Source: Streptomyces kurssanovii (GTDB lineage: Bacteria > Actinomycetota > Actinomycetes > Streptomycetales > Streptomycetaceae). From it: a stretch of 64,000 nucleotides of DNA. The stretch covers positions 1 to 64,000 of the forward strand of contig NZ_BMTN01000028.1 of assembly GCF_014649695.1 (NCBI RefSeq), read 5' to 3'. The notes beneath the pieces are model-generated. The model made no database searches and was not told the DNA's origin. It was given only the letters and a program-made list of their open reading frames with translations. Below are positions 18,452 through 26,042 of the stretch, one piece after another (the stretch's first letter is position 1; the number at the start of each line of letters is the position of its first letter). A program made the position numbers and the translations under genes.

Positions 18452-18772
18452 ATGATGGATGACTACGAGAACTGCGATGTATACGTCGACTCTGACGACC
18501 ACGTCCTCGTGCGTCGATTGCTTTCCGTGATCGACTCACAGACGGAAATGCAGAACAGAGTCGGTGACATCGAGATCTCGGTCGCTCATAACGACTATGA
18601 AAGCGGCAGCGAGGGTTTCCTCGGCTGGTCGACTGTTGTGGAGTGCACCGCCATTCACGAGGCCGCTCCACAGAGCGTCGTCTCCGCAGTTCAGACAGTA
18701 CTCAACGCATTCAGAGAAGCTCGAATCAGGGCACTCCCATCCTGCTACTTCGAAGACGAACTCGACTTCTGA
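18452..18772 (+). CDS. Hypothetical acidic protein, possible immunity protein
   Basis: 106 residues from ATG 18452, preceded by CAGGAGCAGG. It starts MMDDYENCDVYVDSDDHVLV and ends CYFEDELDF, and contains GFLGWSTVVECTA. It is strongly acidic and compact, as many immunity proteins are, and is the last gene of the lower-GC segment behind the RHS toxin. I do not recognise a characterised family. Confidence 0.6.
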   Translation: MMDDYENCDVYVDSDDHVLVRRLLSVIDSQTEMQNRVGDIEISVAHNDYESGSEGFLGWSTVVECTAIHEAAPQSVVSAVQTVLNAFREARIRALPSCYFEDELDF

Positions 18773-18833
18773 TCAGGAGGAGGCCGCCCGCAGAAGCGTT
18801 GGTGGCGCTAATCGCAGTCTCGAGCAACGGACT

Positions 18834-19724
18834 GTGACGAGCGACATCAACCCCCAGTGCTGCCCCGGCCACTTCCGCACCTACGCCGAGCACCACGCCT
18901 TCGCCAACCCCCACCCCGATCTGCTGTGGATCCTCGACGCCGGATTCGGCGAGGAACCCCCGCCCCCGATCGACTACGCCGCTGACATCACCGCCGGCGT
19001 CAAGTACGTCGCCAACTACGCCAAGCGCAAGGGAAAGACGCGGATCAAGCGCGCGGTGCGCAAGCCGATCCGCAAGGCCAAGAGGAAGGCGCTCAACATC
19101 GCCTTCACCCCGGTCGCCGCAGTTCTGCGCGGGGCCTGGGTGCTCCAGGCCGGAGGCGCGCCTACCGAACCCCCGAAGGCCGCGAACGCGGCCGCTGCGA
19201 CGGGCGGCAAGCCGCGCGCGGGCGAGCCCGAGCTGAAGATCCCCTCCGTCGCCAAGTACCGCAAGGCTTACGGCATGGAGGCCCCGAAGAGGGGTACGGC
19301 CTGCCTGGTCTGCGAGGACTCCGGCCGCATCACCGCGCCCGGCATCAGCATCACCTGCACCGAGTGCGCCGGCCCCGCCGCCGCAGCGATGGCCGCCGCC
19401 GAGCGCAAGGCTGAGCGGGCCCGGACCAGCAAGACCTCATCGCGCCGCGCCCGTCCGGCTGCCGGTGGCAAGACGACGGGAAAGAGCGGCGGTCGCACCC
19501 CCGCCGGCCAGGGCGGCACGGTCGACGGGGACAGCAGCCAGCCCATCTGCGTCAACTCCCGCGCTGGCAGCGGTGGCCCGCTCACCGCTGACCAGGCCGC
19601 CGCCGTCCGGGGCGCGGTCAGCTCGGCTGCCTCCCGCACCTCCAGTGGCGTGCACGTCGCTGGAAACCGCGCCCCCATCGCCAGCGTCACCCGTGGGGTC
19701 GCACTCGATCGAGCTAACCGGTAG
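18834..19724 (+). CDS. Plasmid-type protein with basic helix and zinc-binding cysteines
   Basis: 296 residues from GTG 18834; a longer frame back to 18564 overlaps the previous gene and is not favoured. A basic segment KRKGKTRIKRAVRKPIRKAK is followed by a hydrophobic stretch (LNIAFTPVAAVLRGAWVLQA). Then CLVCEDSGRITAPGISITC with a further TECAG gives four cysteines in a zinc-ribbon or DnaJ-like spacing. The C-terminus is alanine- and arginine-rich and low in complexity. Function unknown. It opens the block of small genes separated by family A hairpins. Confidence 0.55.
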   Translation: MTSDINPQCCPGHFRTYAEHHAFANPHPDLLWILDAGFGEEPPPPIDYAADITAGVKYVANYAKRKGKTRIKRAVRKPIRKAKRKALNIAFTPVAAVLRGAWVLQAGGAPTEPPKAANAAAATGGKPRAGEPELKIPSVAKYRKAYGMEAPKRGTACLVCEDSGRITAPGISITCTECAGPAAAAMAAAERKAERARTSKTSSRRARPAAGGKTTGKSGGRTPAGQGGTVDGDSSQPICVNSRAGSGGPLTADQAAAVRGAVSSAASRTSSGVHVAGNRAPIASVTRGVALDRANR

Positions 19725-19820
19725 TCGCCTGACCAGCCAGAACACAAGGAGCCCGAACTCAATGTATGCATACTCTTGAAATGAATACTAAGAGTCTGCA
19801 TTATTGAGGTGTCCCAAGCA

Positions 19821-19864
19821 CCCGGGGCGGCCGCCAGGTCGCCAACTCAGCCACCCGCCCCGGG
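19821..19864 (+). repeat. Family A intergenic hairpin, copy 1
   Basis: CCCGGGGCGG (19821-19830) pairs with CCGCCCCGGG (19855-19864). The loop carries the conserved core CCAGGTCGCCAACTCAGCC. A pyrimidine-rich tail GGCCTTCCAACCCGC follows, and then the GTG of the next gene at 19906. Confidence 0.8.
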
Positions 19865-19905
19865 CCTTCCAACCCGCACCACGCGAATCCGAATCGGGAG
19901 CAGAA

Positions 19906-20189
19906 GTGACACAGATCCCGGCAGAGCAGCAGGTACATCGCACGGCCCCCTGGCCCGACGACGTCACTGCCCGCTACGCCAACCTCACCGGCGCCACCGT
20001 TGACGTGCTTATCGAGAAAGCCCACGTGCGCGCCGTCTGCACGGGCTGCCCGGCCGCCGAGCAGACCTATCCGCTGAGGGCGCCCGGCAAGCACACCGGC
20101 TACGAGCTGCGCCCCGCCCTCGCCTCGGAGCAGACGTGGGCCAGGTCCACGCCGAACGCTGCCGCGCTCTGCCCGGCCCGCCTGAGCCG
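19906..20189 (+). pseudogene. Small cysteine-containing plasmid protein, frameshifted
   Basis: From GTG 19906 the frame reads VTQIPAEQQVHRTAPWPDDV through KAHVRAVCTGCPAAEQTYPL to ALASEQTW. Continuing in the +1 frame gives AQVHAERCRALPGP, which fits the pattern of the family. Adding one C at TGGGCC (near 20139) and one at CTGCCC (near 20172) would restore a protein ending RALPRPA at TGA 20182-20184, just before hairpin copy 2. CxxC plus a later Cys suggests metal binding. Either a pseudogene or two homopolymer errors. Confidence 0.5.
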
Positions 20190-20190
20190 C

Positions 20191-20234
20191 CCCGTGGCGG
20201 CTGCCAGGTCGCCAACTCAGCCAGCCGCCCTGGG
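20191..20234 (+). repeat. Family A intergenic hairpin, copy 2
   Basis: CCCGTGGCGGCTG pairs with CAGCCGCCCTGGG, with one G-T pair and one mismatch, around the same core CCAGGTCGCCAACTCAGCC. The tail is CCTCCCGACCCGC, followed by AAGGAG and the GTG at 20282. Confidence 0.8.
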
Positions 20235-20281
20235 CCTCCCGACCCGCAGCCCGCAGCACCACGTCACCGAAGGAGCAGCAC

Positions 20282-20407
20282 GTGGCACACATCTCCGCCG
20301 AAGCCAGCCAGTCGCGCCCGACCGCCGGCACCGCCGGCCGCCACACCACCCGCGCCCTGAAGCGAGCGCGCCGGCTCACCGACCCGATCGCCAGCGCGAC
20401 CCTCTGA
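20282..20407 (+). CDS. 41-residue basic peptide
   Basis: GTG 20282 lies seven bases after AAGGAG, one of the best ribosome sites in the block. The peptide has 41 residues and a basic middle (RHTTRALKRARRL), ending PIASATL. Its TGA at 20405-20407 is two bases before the next ATG at 20410, so it may act as a leader that couples translation of the membrane-associated protein. Function unknown. Confidence 0.55.
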   Translation: MAHISAEASQSRPTAGTAGRHTTRALKRARRLTDPIASATL

Positions 20408-20409
20408 CC

Positions 20410-20862
20410 ATGGTCGGCCTGTGGCTCACCCACACCGGCCCGGCCTGGCTCACCACCGCCAGCGACTGGATGGTCCTGCTGTACGCCGTCGCCGTCCTCG
20501 GCATCAAGACCATGACCGACGCCGTCGCTGAGTACGTCATCGACGTGATCGACCCCGACCGCTGGGACGGCGAAGTCACGTTCGAGCTCGCCGAGGGCCT
20601 GACACAGCTGCGCGCTGACATCGACAACGGCGCCGACATCGACGACGTCCTGGACAACCTGCGAGCCAGCAATCTCGTGCCCGAACTGCTCTTCACGCTG
20701 CGGAATCTGGCCGCCGAGTACGCCGCCCGCGGCGACGACGAGGAGAACCAGCGGCTGCTCGCCGCTGTCCTGCATCTGCGCAACGCCGACAAGACCATCG
20801 GGTACCAGAGCGAGCTCGACGCGGTCGAGGCCGGAGGCACCTACGAGAAGTACCCGCAGTAG
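20410..20862 (+). CDS. Hypothetical protein with N-terminal membrane segment
   Basis: 150 residues. The N-terminus MVGLWLTHTGPAWLTTASDW continues into a hydrophobic helix (MVLLYAVAVLGIKTM). The remainder is acidic and helical (EVTFELAEGLTQLRADIDNG, NLRASNLVPELLFTLRNLAA) and ends TYEKYPQ. Translation is probably coupled to the 41-residue peptide just upstream. No known family recognised. Confidence 0.65.
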   Translation: MVGLWLTHTGPAWLTTASDWMVLLYAVAVLGIKTMTDAVAEYVIDVIDPDRWDGEVTFELAEGLTQLRADIDNGADIDDVLDNLRASNLVPELLFTLRNLAAEYAARGDDEENQRLLAAVLHLRNADKTIGYQSELDAVEAGGTYEKYPQ

Positions 20863-20868
20863 TTACGC

Positions 20869-20915
20869 CCCGGGGACGGCGGCCAGGTCGCCAAACTCAG
20901 CCCACCGTCCCCGGG
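20869..20915 (+). repeat. Family A intergenic hairpin, copy 3
   Basis: CCCGGGGACGG (20869-20879) pairs with CCGTCCCCGGG (20905-20915). Compared with copy 1 an extra A in the left arm is matched by an extra T in the right arm, a compensatory change. The loop keeps CCAGGTCGCCAAACTCAGCC. Confidence 0.85.
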
Positions 20916-20984
20916 CCTCCCAACCCGCTCCAACCGGAGCAGGGGGCCGGAACCATCGTCCCTCATAACCGCGAGGAGCAGAAC

Positions 20985-21233
20985 ATGACCCCCCGATCCG
21001 ACGACATCGCAAAGGCCCGCGAGGACCTGAAGAAGACGCTCGCCGCCGCCAAGGCAAAGCGAGACAAGATCTTCGAACAGACCGACAAGGTCCGCGAGGC
21101 CGCCGAGGCCGAGATGTGGAAGACGGTCAAGACCGAGCTGGACGGCGCGTACCACGGTGCCCGCACCGACGCCGTCGACGTCCTCGGAGTCACCCGCGAC
21201 TACATCCTCAAGCAGACCAAGAAGTACAGCTAG
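20985..21233 (+). CDS. Small helical coiled-coil protein
   Basis: 82 residues from ATG 20985 after GAGGAG. Charged and helical throughout (AKAREDLKKTLAAAKAKRDK, then VREAAEAEMWKTVKTELDGA), ending LKQTKKYS. It has its own upstream family A hairpin (copy 3) and another downstream (copy 4). No family recognised. Confidence 0.65.
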   Translation: MTPRSDDIAKAREDLKKTLAAAKAKRDKIFEQTDKVREAAEAEMWKTVKTELDGAYHGARTDAVDVLGVTRDYILKQTKKYS

Positions 21234-21242
21234 CACCACCCG

Positions 21243-21292
21243 CCCCCGGGGCCGGCCGCCAGGTCGCCAACCACTCAGCCGGCCGCCCCCGG
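21243..21292 (+). repeat. Family A intergenic hairpin, copy 4
   Basis: CCGGGGCCGGCC pairs with GGCCGCCCCCGG apart from one mismatch. The loop reads GCCAGGTCGCCAACCACTCA. The tail CCTCCCGACCCGACC precedes GAGGAG and the ATG at 21326. Confidence 0.8.
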
Positions 21293-21325
21293 ACCTCCCG
21301 ACCCGACCAGTACGAGGAGAAAGCC

Positions 21326-21583
21326 ATGGCTTTGCGTGACCGCCTCCGCTCCGCCGCATACGACGCGATGACGAACTCGGACGGCTCGCCCGCCGGCGCC
21401 CGCCGCGCCAGCCAGGCCGCTTCCCTGCTCGCCTCCACGGCCGCCGAGCACAGCACCGTCGCCGCTGCGGCCGTCGCCGGACTCGGTGCCGTCGCCGTCG
21501 CCGCCGAGGTCGCACTGTCCAACTACGTCCACCCGCAGGGCACCTACGCATCGTTCACCGTCAACAACGGATCGAGGGCCTGA
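21326..21583 (+). CDS. Small membrane protein
   Basis: 85 residues. A basic N-terminus (MALRDRLRSAAYDAM) is followed by a hydrophobic segment TVAAAAVAGLGAVAVAAEVA at about 47-66 and a short tail (YVHPQGTYASFTVNNGSRA). One membrane helix. GAGGAG lies eight bases upstream. The next gene starts two bases after the stop, so the two form an operon. Unknown function. Confidence 0.65.
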   Translation: MALRDRLRSAAYDAMTNSDGSPAGARRASQAASLLASTAAEHSTVAAAAVAGLGAVAVAAEVALSNYVHPQGTYASFTVNNGSRA

Positions 21584-21585
21584 CG

Positions 21586-21780
21586 ATGTTCAAGGCAGGC
21601 GACGAGGTACGGATCACCTCCTGCGAAGACGACCCCCGCGCGGCCGGCAGGACCGGCCGGATCGTGGACGAGGTCCCGCCAGGTCCGCTCACCAACGGCA
21701 GGTGGACGGTGAACGGGATCAGCCTCTTCATCGCACCCGTCCTGTGCCACACCCACGAGCTGCGCAAAACCGGCCGGTGA
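21586..21780 (+). CDS. Small beta-barrel protein, SH3/KOW-like
   Basis: 64 residues. FKAGDEVRITSCEDDPRAAG then RTGRIVDEVPPGPLTNGRWT and a short strand follow the alternating pattern of small SH3/KOW barrels that bind nucleic acid or proteins. It starts two bases after the upstream stop, so translation is probably coupled. Family assignment is tentative. Confidence 0.6.
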   Translation: MFKAGDEVRITSCEDDPRAAGRTGRIVDEVPPGPLTNGRWTVNGISLFIAPVLCHTHELRKTGR

Positions 21781-21814
21781 CGACCGCTCCGACCACCCGC
21801 TGACACCACTCCCT

Positions 21815-21863
21815 CCCGGGGCCGGCCGCCAGGTCGCCAACCACTCAGCCGCCCGCCCCGCGG
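21815..21863 (+). repeat. Family A intergenic hairpin, copy 5
   Basis: The loop is identical to copy 4 (GCCAGGTCGCCAACCACTCA). The stem is weaker, with CGGGGC pairing with GCCCCG. It precedes AGGAAGG and the ATG at 21907. Confidence 0.75.
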
Positions 21864-21906
21864 ATCTCTCCCAACGTCACCCATGCCTAGACAGGAAGGC
21901 CTCGCC

Positions 21907-22581
21907 ATGCCCGCCTCCGCGATCGCGACCGCTCCGCGGACCTTCTGGTCCGAAGCGGCCCTCGCCGCAGCAGTCGACGCAGCCTTCGCCGAAGCGCTCG
22001 CCGAAGAACTGGCCGCCGCACTCGCCGACGCCGCACCGGCCAGGCCCGCCATCACCCTCCCGGACACCGACACCCTCATCCGCCAAGCCGGCATCGTCAC
22101 CGGACCGTGCCCGCCCGACCCGCGCACCCCCTCGGCCACCGGCCGCTTCCTGAAGAACGCGTCGGTCATCACCGCCCGGGCCGCCTGGTGGCTGCTCAAG
22201 CACACCACCTTCTGCGCCGGCGTCCTGCTGGTCGGGGCACTGCGCATCACCTGGCACCTCGCTGCCGAACGCACAGCGAGTCCCGATCGGGCCATCGCCC
22301 CGGCCGATTTCCTGGAAGCCACGTCCGAGCACCTCAAGACCCGCGGCTGGACGCAGTTCGTCATGAAGTCCCGCCGAGGCGTATGCATCCTCGGAGCCGA
22401 ACGCGACCTGATCCGCTCCGGAACAGGCACCCGCGCCACCGCCTCCGAGGCCAACGGCCACCTGCTCGCCGCCACCGGCGCCCGCTCGGTCTCCGGCTGG
22501 AACGACCAGCTCACTCGCACCGAGACGCAGGTCCACCAGGCGCTCCTGGCCGCCGCCGCCCGCGCCCGCGCCGCCCGCTGA
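21907..22581 (+). CDS. DUF6197-like protein
   Basis: 224 residues from ATG 21907, nine bases after AGGAAGG; the ATG at 21883 lacks a ribosome site. The N-terminal half is alanine-rich and helical with a hydrophobic patch (FCAGVLLVGALRITWHLAA). The C-terminal half DFLEATSEHLKTRGWTQFVM, RRGVCILGAERDL and SGWNDQLTRTETQVHQALLA follows the DUF6197 pattern common in Streptomyces plasmids and phages: GWxQ, then a Cys-containing strand, then WND followed by R-T. The function of the family is unknown. Confidence 0.7.
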   Translation: MPASAIATAPRTFWSEAALAAAVDAAFAEALAEELAAALADAAPARPAITLPDTDTLIRQAGIVTGPCPPDPRTPSATGRFLKNASVITARAAWWLLKHTTFCAGVLLVGALRITWHLAAERTASPDRAIAPADFLEATSEHLKTRGWTQFVMKSRRGVCILGAERDLIRSGTGTRATASEANGHLLAATGARSVSGWNDQLTRTETQVHQALLAAAARARAAR

Positions 22582-22616
22582 CAAACCCACTCCCGTTTCG
22601 ATCGGAAGGCCTCGTC

Positions 22617-23156
22617 ATGCTCACGGTCACCAGCCACAGCGTCTTCTTCTTCCAGCGCCGCCTCATCAAGCACACCGAGTCCATCGCCCGCGACGCCGCG
22701 CGTCTGGTCGCCGGCCGCTTCGGCACCCTGCCCCCGGTACAGCTCGTCATGGTCGGCGACCTCAACCACTGGTCGGCCCTCGCAGCCGAGACCGAACTCG
22801 CCCTCGCCCCCGAGGTGTCCGACCGCATCCAGGCCGCGCACCGGCGCGAGTGCCGCCGAGGCCGCCGCAGGAAGTACGGCATCACCCTGCTCGGCCCGCA
22901 CGGCGTGGTCATCCCCATCAACCTGCGCACGGCCCGAACCGAGACCGACATCAACCAGACCGTCGTCCACGAGCTCACCCACGCCCACCAGCTCGGCAAC
23001 GCCCAAGCCCGCGCCGAGCACATCGCATACCTGCGGCACTGCTGGGACGTCGAGAAGCTGCCGCGCCGCCAGGTCAAGCAGTACGAGCGGCTCATCGACC
23101 GCCGCGAGAGGGAAGCCCACAGCGCCGAATCCCTCGCCTCCCGCCTCCCCGCCTGA
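22617..23156 (+). CDS. Zinc metallopeptidase-like protein
   Basis: 179 residues. VVHELTHAHQLGNAQARAEH gives an HExxH motif with a downstream glutamate, the signature of gluzincin-type peptidases. A strand before it (GVVIPINLRTARTETDIN) is also usual. No signal peptide, so cytoplasmic. ATG 22617 follows GGAAGG. Several plasmid and phage blocks carry such short putative peptidases, and the substrate is unknown. Confidence 0.7.
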   Translation: MLTVTSHSVFFFQRRLIKHTESIARDAARLVAGRFGTLPPVQLVMVGDLNHWSALAAETELALAPEVSDRIQAAHRRECRRGRRRKYGITLLGPHGVVIPINLRTARTETDINQTVVHELTHAHQLGNAQARAEHIAYLRHCWDVEKLPRRQVKQYERLIDRREREAHSAESLASRLPA

Positions 23157-23335
23157 CCCGCCGGAACACGCGAGGCCATGCATCCGCCTCCGCTGAATGA
23201 CCCGCACCGACCGCCTCCGCTGACGTGACCCGATCTGTTCACCCGGCCGTGCCGTCCGGTCCGCAGGCCACCGGCCCGGACGACGCGGGGGACCGGACAG
23301 CCCGGCCTCCACAGCCACCAGAAACGGAGCACTTC

Positions 23336-23830
23336 GTGACCCCGACCACCCTGACCCGCACGGCCTCCGCGGCCCCCACCGACCTGGTCCACGACATCCG
23401 CCTGCGCACCGCCGCCGGCACCAGCAACCCGACCCACGACGTTCCGCAGCTGCTCGCCCACATCGAAATGCTGGAGCAGCGCCTGGCCGCCGCCGAGGCC
23501 GTCCTCCCCGGCATCACCCAGCTCACCCCCGGCGAGCCGGTCGAGCTGACCATCTACCGCGCCGAATACGAGCACGGCCAGCTGCCCCTCGGCCTCTACA
23601 CCAACCGCGACGCCGCCCGCGCCCACGGCCAGGACCTCCGCACCCGCGAAGGCCTCCCCACCGGCGCGATCCTCACCTGGATCCCCGACTTCGGCGACGA
23701 CGAAGCGATCGAGGAACTGGCCGTGTTCTACCCCGGCGAAGGCGGCGAGATGGAGGAGGACAGCTCCACCGGCTACCTCGTCACCCCCCTCACCCTGACC
23801 GCCGTATACGAGCCGGAGGCCGAGGAGTGA
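23336..23830 (+). CDS. Hypothetical protein
   Basis: 164 residues from GTG 23336 after ACGGAGC. A helical N-terminus (VPQLLAHIEMLEQRLAAAEA) leads to a mixed domain VELTIYRAEYEHGQLPLGLY with TREGLPTGAILTWIPDFGDD. It ends in an acidic tail. The stop TGA shares a base with the next ATG, so translation is coupled. Function unknown. Confidence 0.65.
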   Translation: MTPTTLTRTASAAPTDLVHDIRLRTAAGTSNPTHDVPQLLAHIEMLEQRLAAAEAVLPGITQLTPGEPVELTIYRAEYEHGQLPLGLYTNRDAARAHGQDLRTREGLPTGAILTWIPDFGDDEAIEELAVFYPGEGGEMEEDSSTGYLVTPLTLTAVYEPEAEE

Positions 23831-24102
23831 TGAGCCCGCGCACCGTCTGGGAGATCGACGTCCCCATCGAGCACCGGCATGACAAGACCCGCAAAGGCGT
23901 CCACGTCTTCACCGGCCTGGCCGAGAACAGCAACGACGCCCTCGCCGCCGCCCTGCGCGCCTGCGAGATCGCCCAACTGCACACCATGTCCGGCCAGCCG
24001 ATCCCCGCCGGCACCAGCCGCGTCGACTGGTCCGCCCGCGGACTGCGCCCCGACTGGGAGCTCCGCTGGGACCGCGCCGAAAAGAAGCAGATCGTCCTCT
24101 GA
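23830..24102 (+). CDS. Hypothetical protein
   Basis: 90 residues. The ATG at 23830 overlaps the preceding stop (TGATG). The sequence VWEIDVPIEHRHDKTRKGVH, then AALRACEIAQLHTM and PDWELRWDRAEKKQIVL suggests a compact alpha/beta protein. A perfect family A type hairpin (copy 6) follows. Function unknown. Confidence 0.65.
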   Translation: MSPRTVWEIDVPIEHRHDKTRKGVHVFTGLAENSNDALAAALRACEIAQLHTMSGQPIPAGTSRVDWSARGLRPDWELRWDRAEKKQIVL

Positions 24103-24108
24103 CTACGC

Positions 24109-24154
24109 CCCGGGGCGGCCGCACAAGGCCTGAGAAACCGCCGGCCGCCCCGGG
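24109..24154 (+). repeat. Family A type hairpin with different loop, copy 6
   Basis: CCCGGGGCGGCCG (24109-24121) pairs perfectly with CGGCCGCCCCGGG (24142-24154), the longest stem of the set. The loop (CACAAGGCCTGAGAAACCGC) lacks the core of the other five. Confidence 0.75.
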
Positions 24155-24194
24155 CCCCCTCACCCCGCAGCAGCGGAGAAGGAGAGACCCCATC

Positions 24195-24479
24195 ATGCAC
24201 GCCCTAACCGTTCGACCGAAGCCGAAGCGCACCACCGCCGCGGCCATCATGCGCGCCATCGCCAACAGAAGCTCCCACCTTCGCGGCACCACGGAGTCCG
24301 TCTGCGAGCGCGAACAATGCTTCGTCGCCTGGACCGGTGAAGAGGCCGACTGCTGGAACTGCGGCATGCCCGCCACCCTCCGCAGCACCCGGCGCGGCTC
24401 CGCCCTTCAGCGACTGCTGGCAGCCGTCGACGCCCACGCCGCTCGGCCGAGCAACCCCCGGAAGGCGGCCCTCGCATGA
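24195..24479 (+). CDS. Zinc-ribbon protein
   Basis: 94 residues. CEREQC and CWNCG, 17 residues apart, make a four-cysteine zinc-binding site. The rest is basic (RPKPKRTTAAAIMRAIANRS). ATG 24195 follows GGAGAAGGAGAG. The stop overlaps the ATG at 24476, and this begins a run of four overlapping genes ending with the Lsr2-like gene at 26042. Nucleic-acid binding is plausible but not shown. Confidence 0.65.
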   Translation: MHALTVRPKPKRTTAAAIMRAIANRSSHLRGTTESVCEREQCFVAWTGEEADCWNCGMPATLRSTRRGSALQRLLAAVDAHAARPSNPRKAALA

Positions 24480-25168
24480 GCTGCCTGAAGTCCCTCACCG
24501 ACCTCATCGGCGCCCAAGCCCTCGGCGACCACCTCACCGCCGCTGTCCAGGACCTCGTCGACCGCGAGCAGCTCACCCGCGCCGACGCCTACCAGCAGAT
24601 CACCGACGCGGCCGATGCCGGCGATGTCACCGTTCTCGCCGCCACCCGCCAGATGTGGGTCCGCCGCGACGACGTCGACCCCCAAGAGGCCCCCGCCCAG
24701 CGGCTGTACGTCCTGGAGCGCACCCGCACCGGCGTGGCCGTCGCCTTCGTCGACATCGACCAGACCGCCGACGACACCGACGACGGCCAGCACGCCAACA
24801 TCGTCCCGGACCTGCTCCCGCACAACGACCACTCGGCAGGCGCCGAGCTGCCGGTCGAGGTGCTGGAGATGTACCGGCTCGAGGCCTGGGCACCGTTCGA
24901 ACTGCTGCTGCCGACCGTGGCCAGCATCAACAACGTCCGGCCGCAGGGGGAGCCGAAGTCAACCACCGCCCCGCCCCGGCCGGGCGTGACCGCCTGCCGT
25001 CAGTGCGCCGGCCGTCCGGCCGCCGTGCTGGAGACCATCTCCGCCAGCAGGCACGACAACACCCGCATCGCCGACCACCTGGCCGCCGAGCTCGGCAACG
25101 GCGCCCACACCCACGCCGACGGCAACGGCGACATGTACGTGGTCCGCCCGATCGGAACCACGTCGTGA
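24476..25168 (+). CDS. Hypothetical acidic protein
   Basis: 230 residues. A helical N-terminus (LIGAQALGDHLTAAVQDLVD) and a long acidic middle (VDIDQTADDTDDGQHANIVP) are followed by ACRQCAGRPAAVLE. The C-terminus alternates His and Asp (GNGAHTHADGNGDMYVVRPI). ATGA overlap upstream, GTGA overlap downstream with the WhiB-like gene. Function unknown. Confidence 0.65.
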   Translation: MSCLKSLTDLIGAQALGDHLTAAVQDLVDREQLTRADAYQQITDAADAGDVTVLAATRQMWVRRDDVDPQEAPAQRLYVLERTRTGVAVAFVDIDQTADDTDDGQHANIVPDLLPHNDHSAGAELPVEVLEMYRLEAWAPFELLLPTVASINNVRPQGEPKSTTAPPRPGVTACRQCAGRPAAVLETISASRHDNTRIADHLAAELGNGAHTHADGNGDMYVVRPIGTTS

Positions 25169-25449
25169 GCGCCCGCCTCGCCCTCTTCCCCCGGTTCACC
25201 GGCGGCGAGCCCTGCCAGGCCCCGGACTCCGACCCCGACTGGTGGACCAGCAACAACTCCAACGACAGAGCCGCTGCTCAACTGGCCTGCCGCCGCTGCC
25301 CCCTCGCCACGCGCGAGGCCTGCCTGGCCTGGGCCATCGACCACCCGACCGACGCCGGCGACGCCATCTGGGCCGCAACGACCCGTAAGCGGCGAGCCGA
25401 GCTCCGCCGCGAATTCGCCACCACCATCGCCCCGAAGGAGCCGAAGTGA
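25165..25449 (+). CDS. WhiB-like (Wbl) iron-sulfur protein
   Basis: 94 residues. Cysteines at 17, 42, 45 and 53 (EPCQAP, ACRRCPLATREAC) are the four ligands of a [4Fe-4S] cluster in Wbl proteins, followed by WAIDHPTDAGDAIWAATTRK in place of the usual GVWGG turn and a basic tail (RKRRAELRR). Wbl proteins act with the sigma factor as redox- or NO-sensitive regulators, and many actinophages and plasmids carry one. Start GTG 25165 overlaps the upstream stop and its own stop overlaps the next GTG. It may regulate this block. Confidence 0.8.
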   Translation: MSARLALFPRFTGGEPCQAPDSDPDWWTSNNSNDRAAAQLACRRCPLATREACLAWAIDHPTDAGDAIWAATTRKRRAELRREFATTIAPKEPK

Positions 25450-26042
25450 ACGACGCCACCCGTGCCGCCATCGTCGACCTGCTGAAGAACAGCGCCACAT
25501 CCGACGACGTCCTCGGGCAGCTGCCCGACGTGTCGGTGGGCGAGATCGCCGCAATCGCCGAAAGCGAGGGACTGACCCGGGCGCACGCCAAGCCCGTCAC
25601 CGCCACCACCCCGGACATCGACCCGCAGCTGGCGTCCGCGCTGGGCGCTCTGGCCTGGGGAGAGAACAGCCACACCAGCCGCATCCGCAACCTGGCCGTC
25701 CGTACCCGCGCCGGCCTGACGGAGCTGCAGCAGCTGCAGCGCGACGCCTCCGCCATCGAAGCGGCTGAGCGGGAAGTCGCCGAGGCCACGCAGAAGCTGA
25801 CAAACGCGCAGGCCAAGCTGCGGCGCCTGAAGAACAGCGGCAAGACGGCGAAGCCGACCACCGCCCCGCCCGGGGGACGGGCGCCGGCCGACAAGCGCCA
25901 GCGAGACGAGATCCGGGCCTGGGCCCGCGCCCAGGGCATGAACGTGTCCCAGGTCGGCTCCATCCCCAAGGAAGTCATGGACGCCTGGAACAACCGCAAC
26001 AACAAGCTCCCGTCCGTCCCCGAGCAGCGCCGAACCACGTAA
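25446..26042 (+). CDS. Lsr2-like nucleoid protein
   Basis: 198 residues. The C-terminal 35 residues, RDEIRAWARAQGMNVSQVGS followed by IPKEVMDAWNNR, match the AT-hook-like DNA-binding domain of Lsr2, which silences AT-rich foreign DNA. Before it lie a coiled coil (about 90-135, ELQQLQRDASAIEAAEREVA) and a KTAKPTTAPPGGRAP linker. The N-terminal beta dimerisation domain of chromosomal Lsr2 is replaced by a helical segment. The GTG overlaps the Wbl stop. It may mask the element from host Lsr2 or compete with it. Confidence 0.75.
   Translation: MNDATRAAIVDLLKNSATSDDVLGQLPDVSVGEIAAIAESEGLTRAHAKPVTATTPDIDPQLASALGALAWGENSHTSRIRNLAVRTRAGLTELQQLQRDASAIEAAEREVAEATQKLTNAQAKLRRLKNSGKTAKPTTAPPGGRAPADKRQRDEIRAWARAQGMNVSQVGSIPKEVMDAWNNRNNKLPSVPEQRRTT

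Noticed and set aside
19821-21863. Family A repeats considered as a CRISPR array
   Set aside because: Copies are hundreds of bases apart with genes between them, not regularly spaced short spacers, and no cas genes are present.
21561-23318. 585-residue frame on the reverse strand
   Set aside because: Antisense to four well-supported small genes with ribosome sites; glycine-rich low-complexity shadow.
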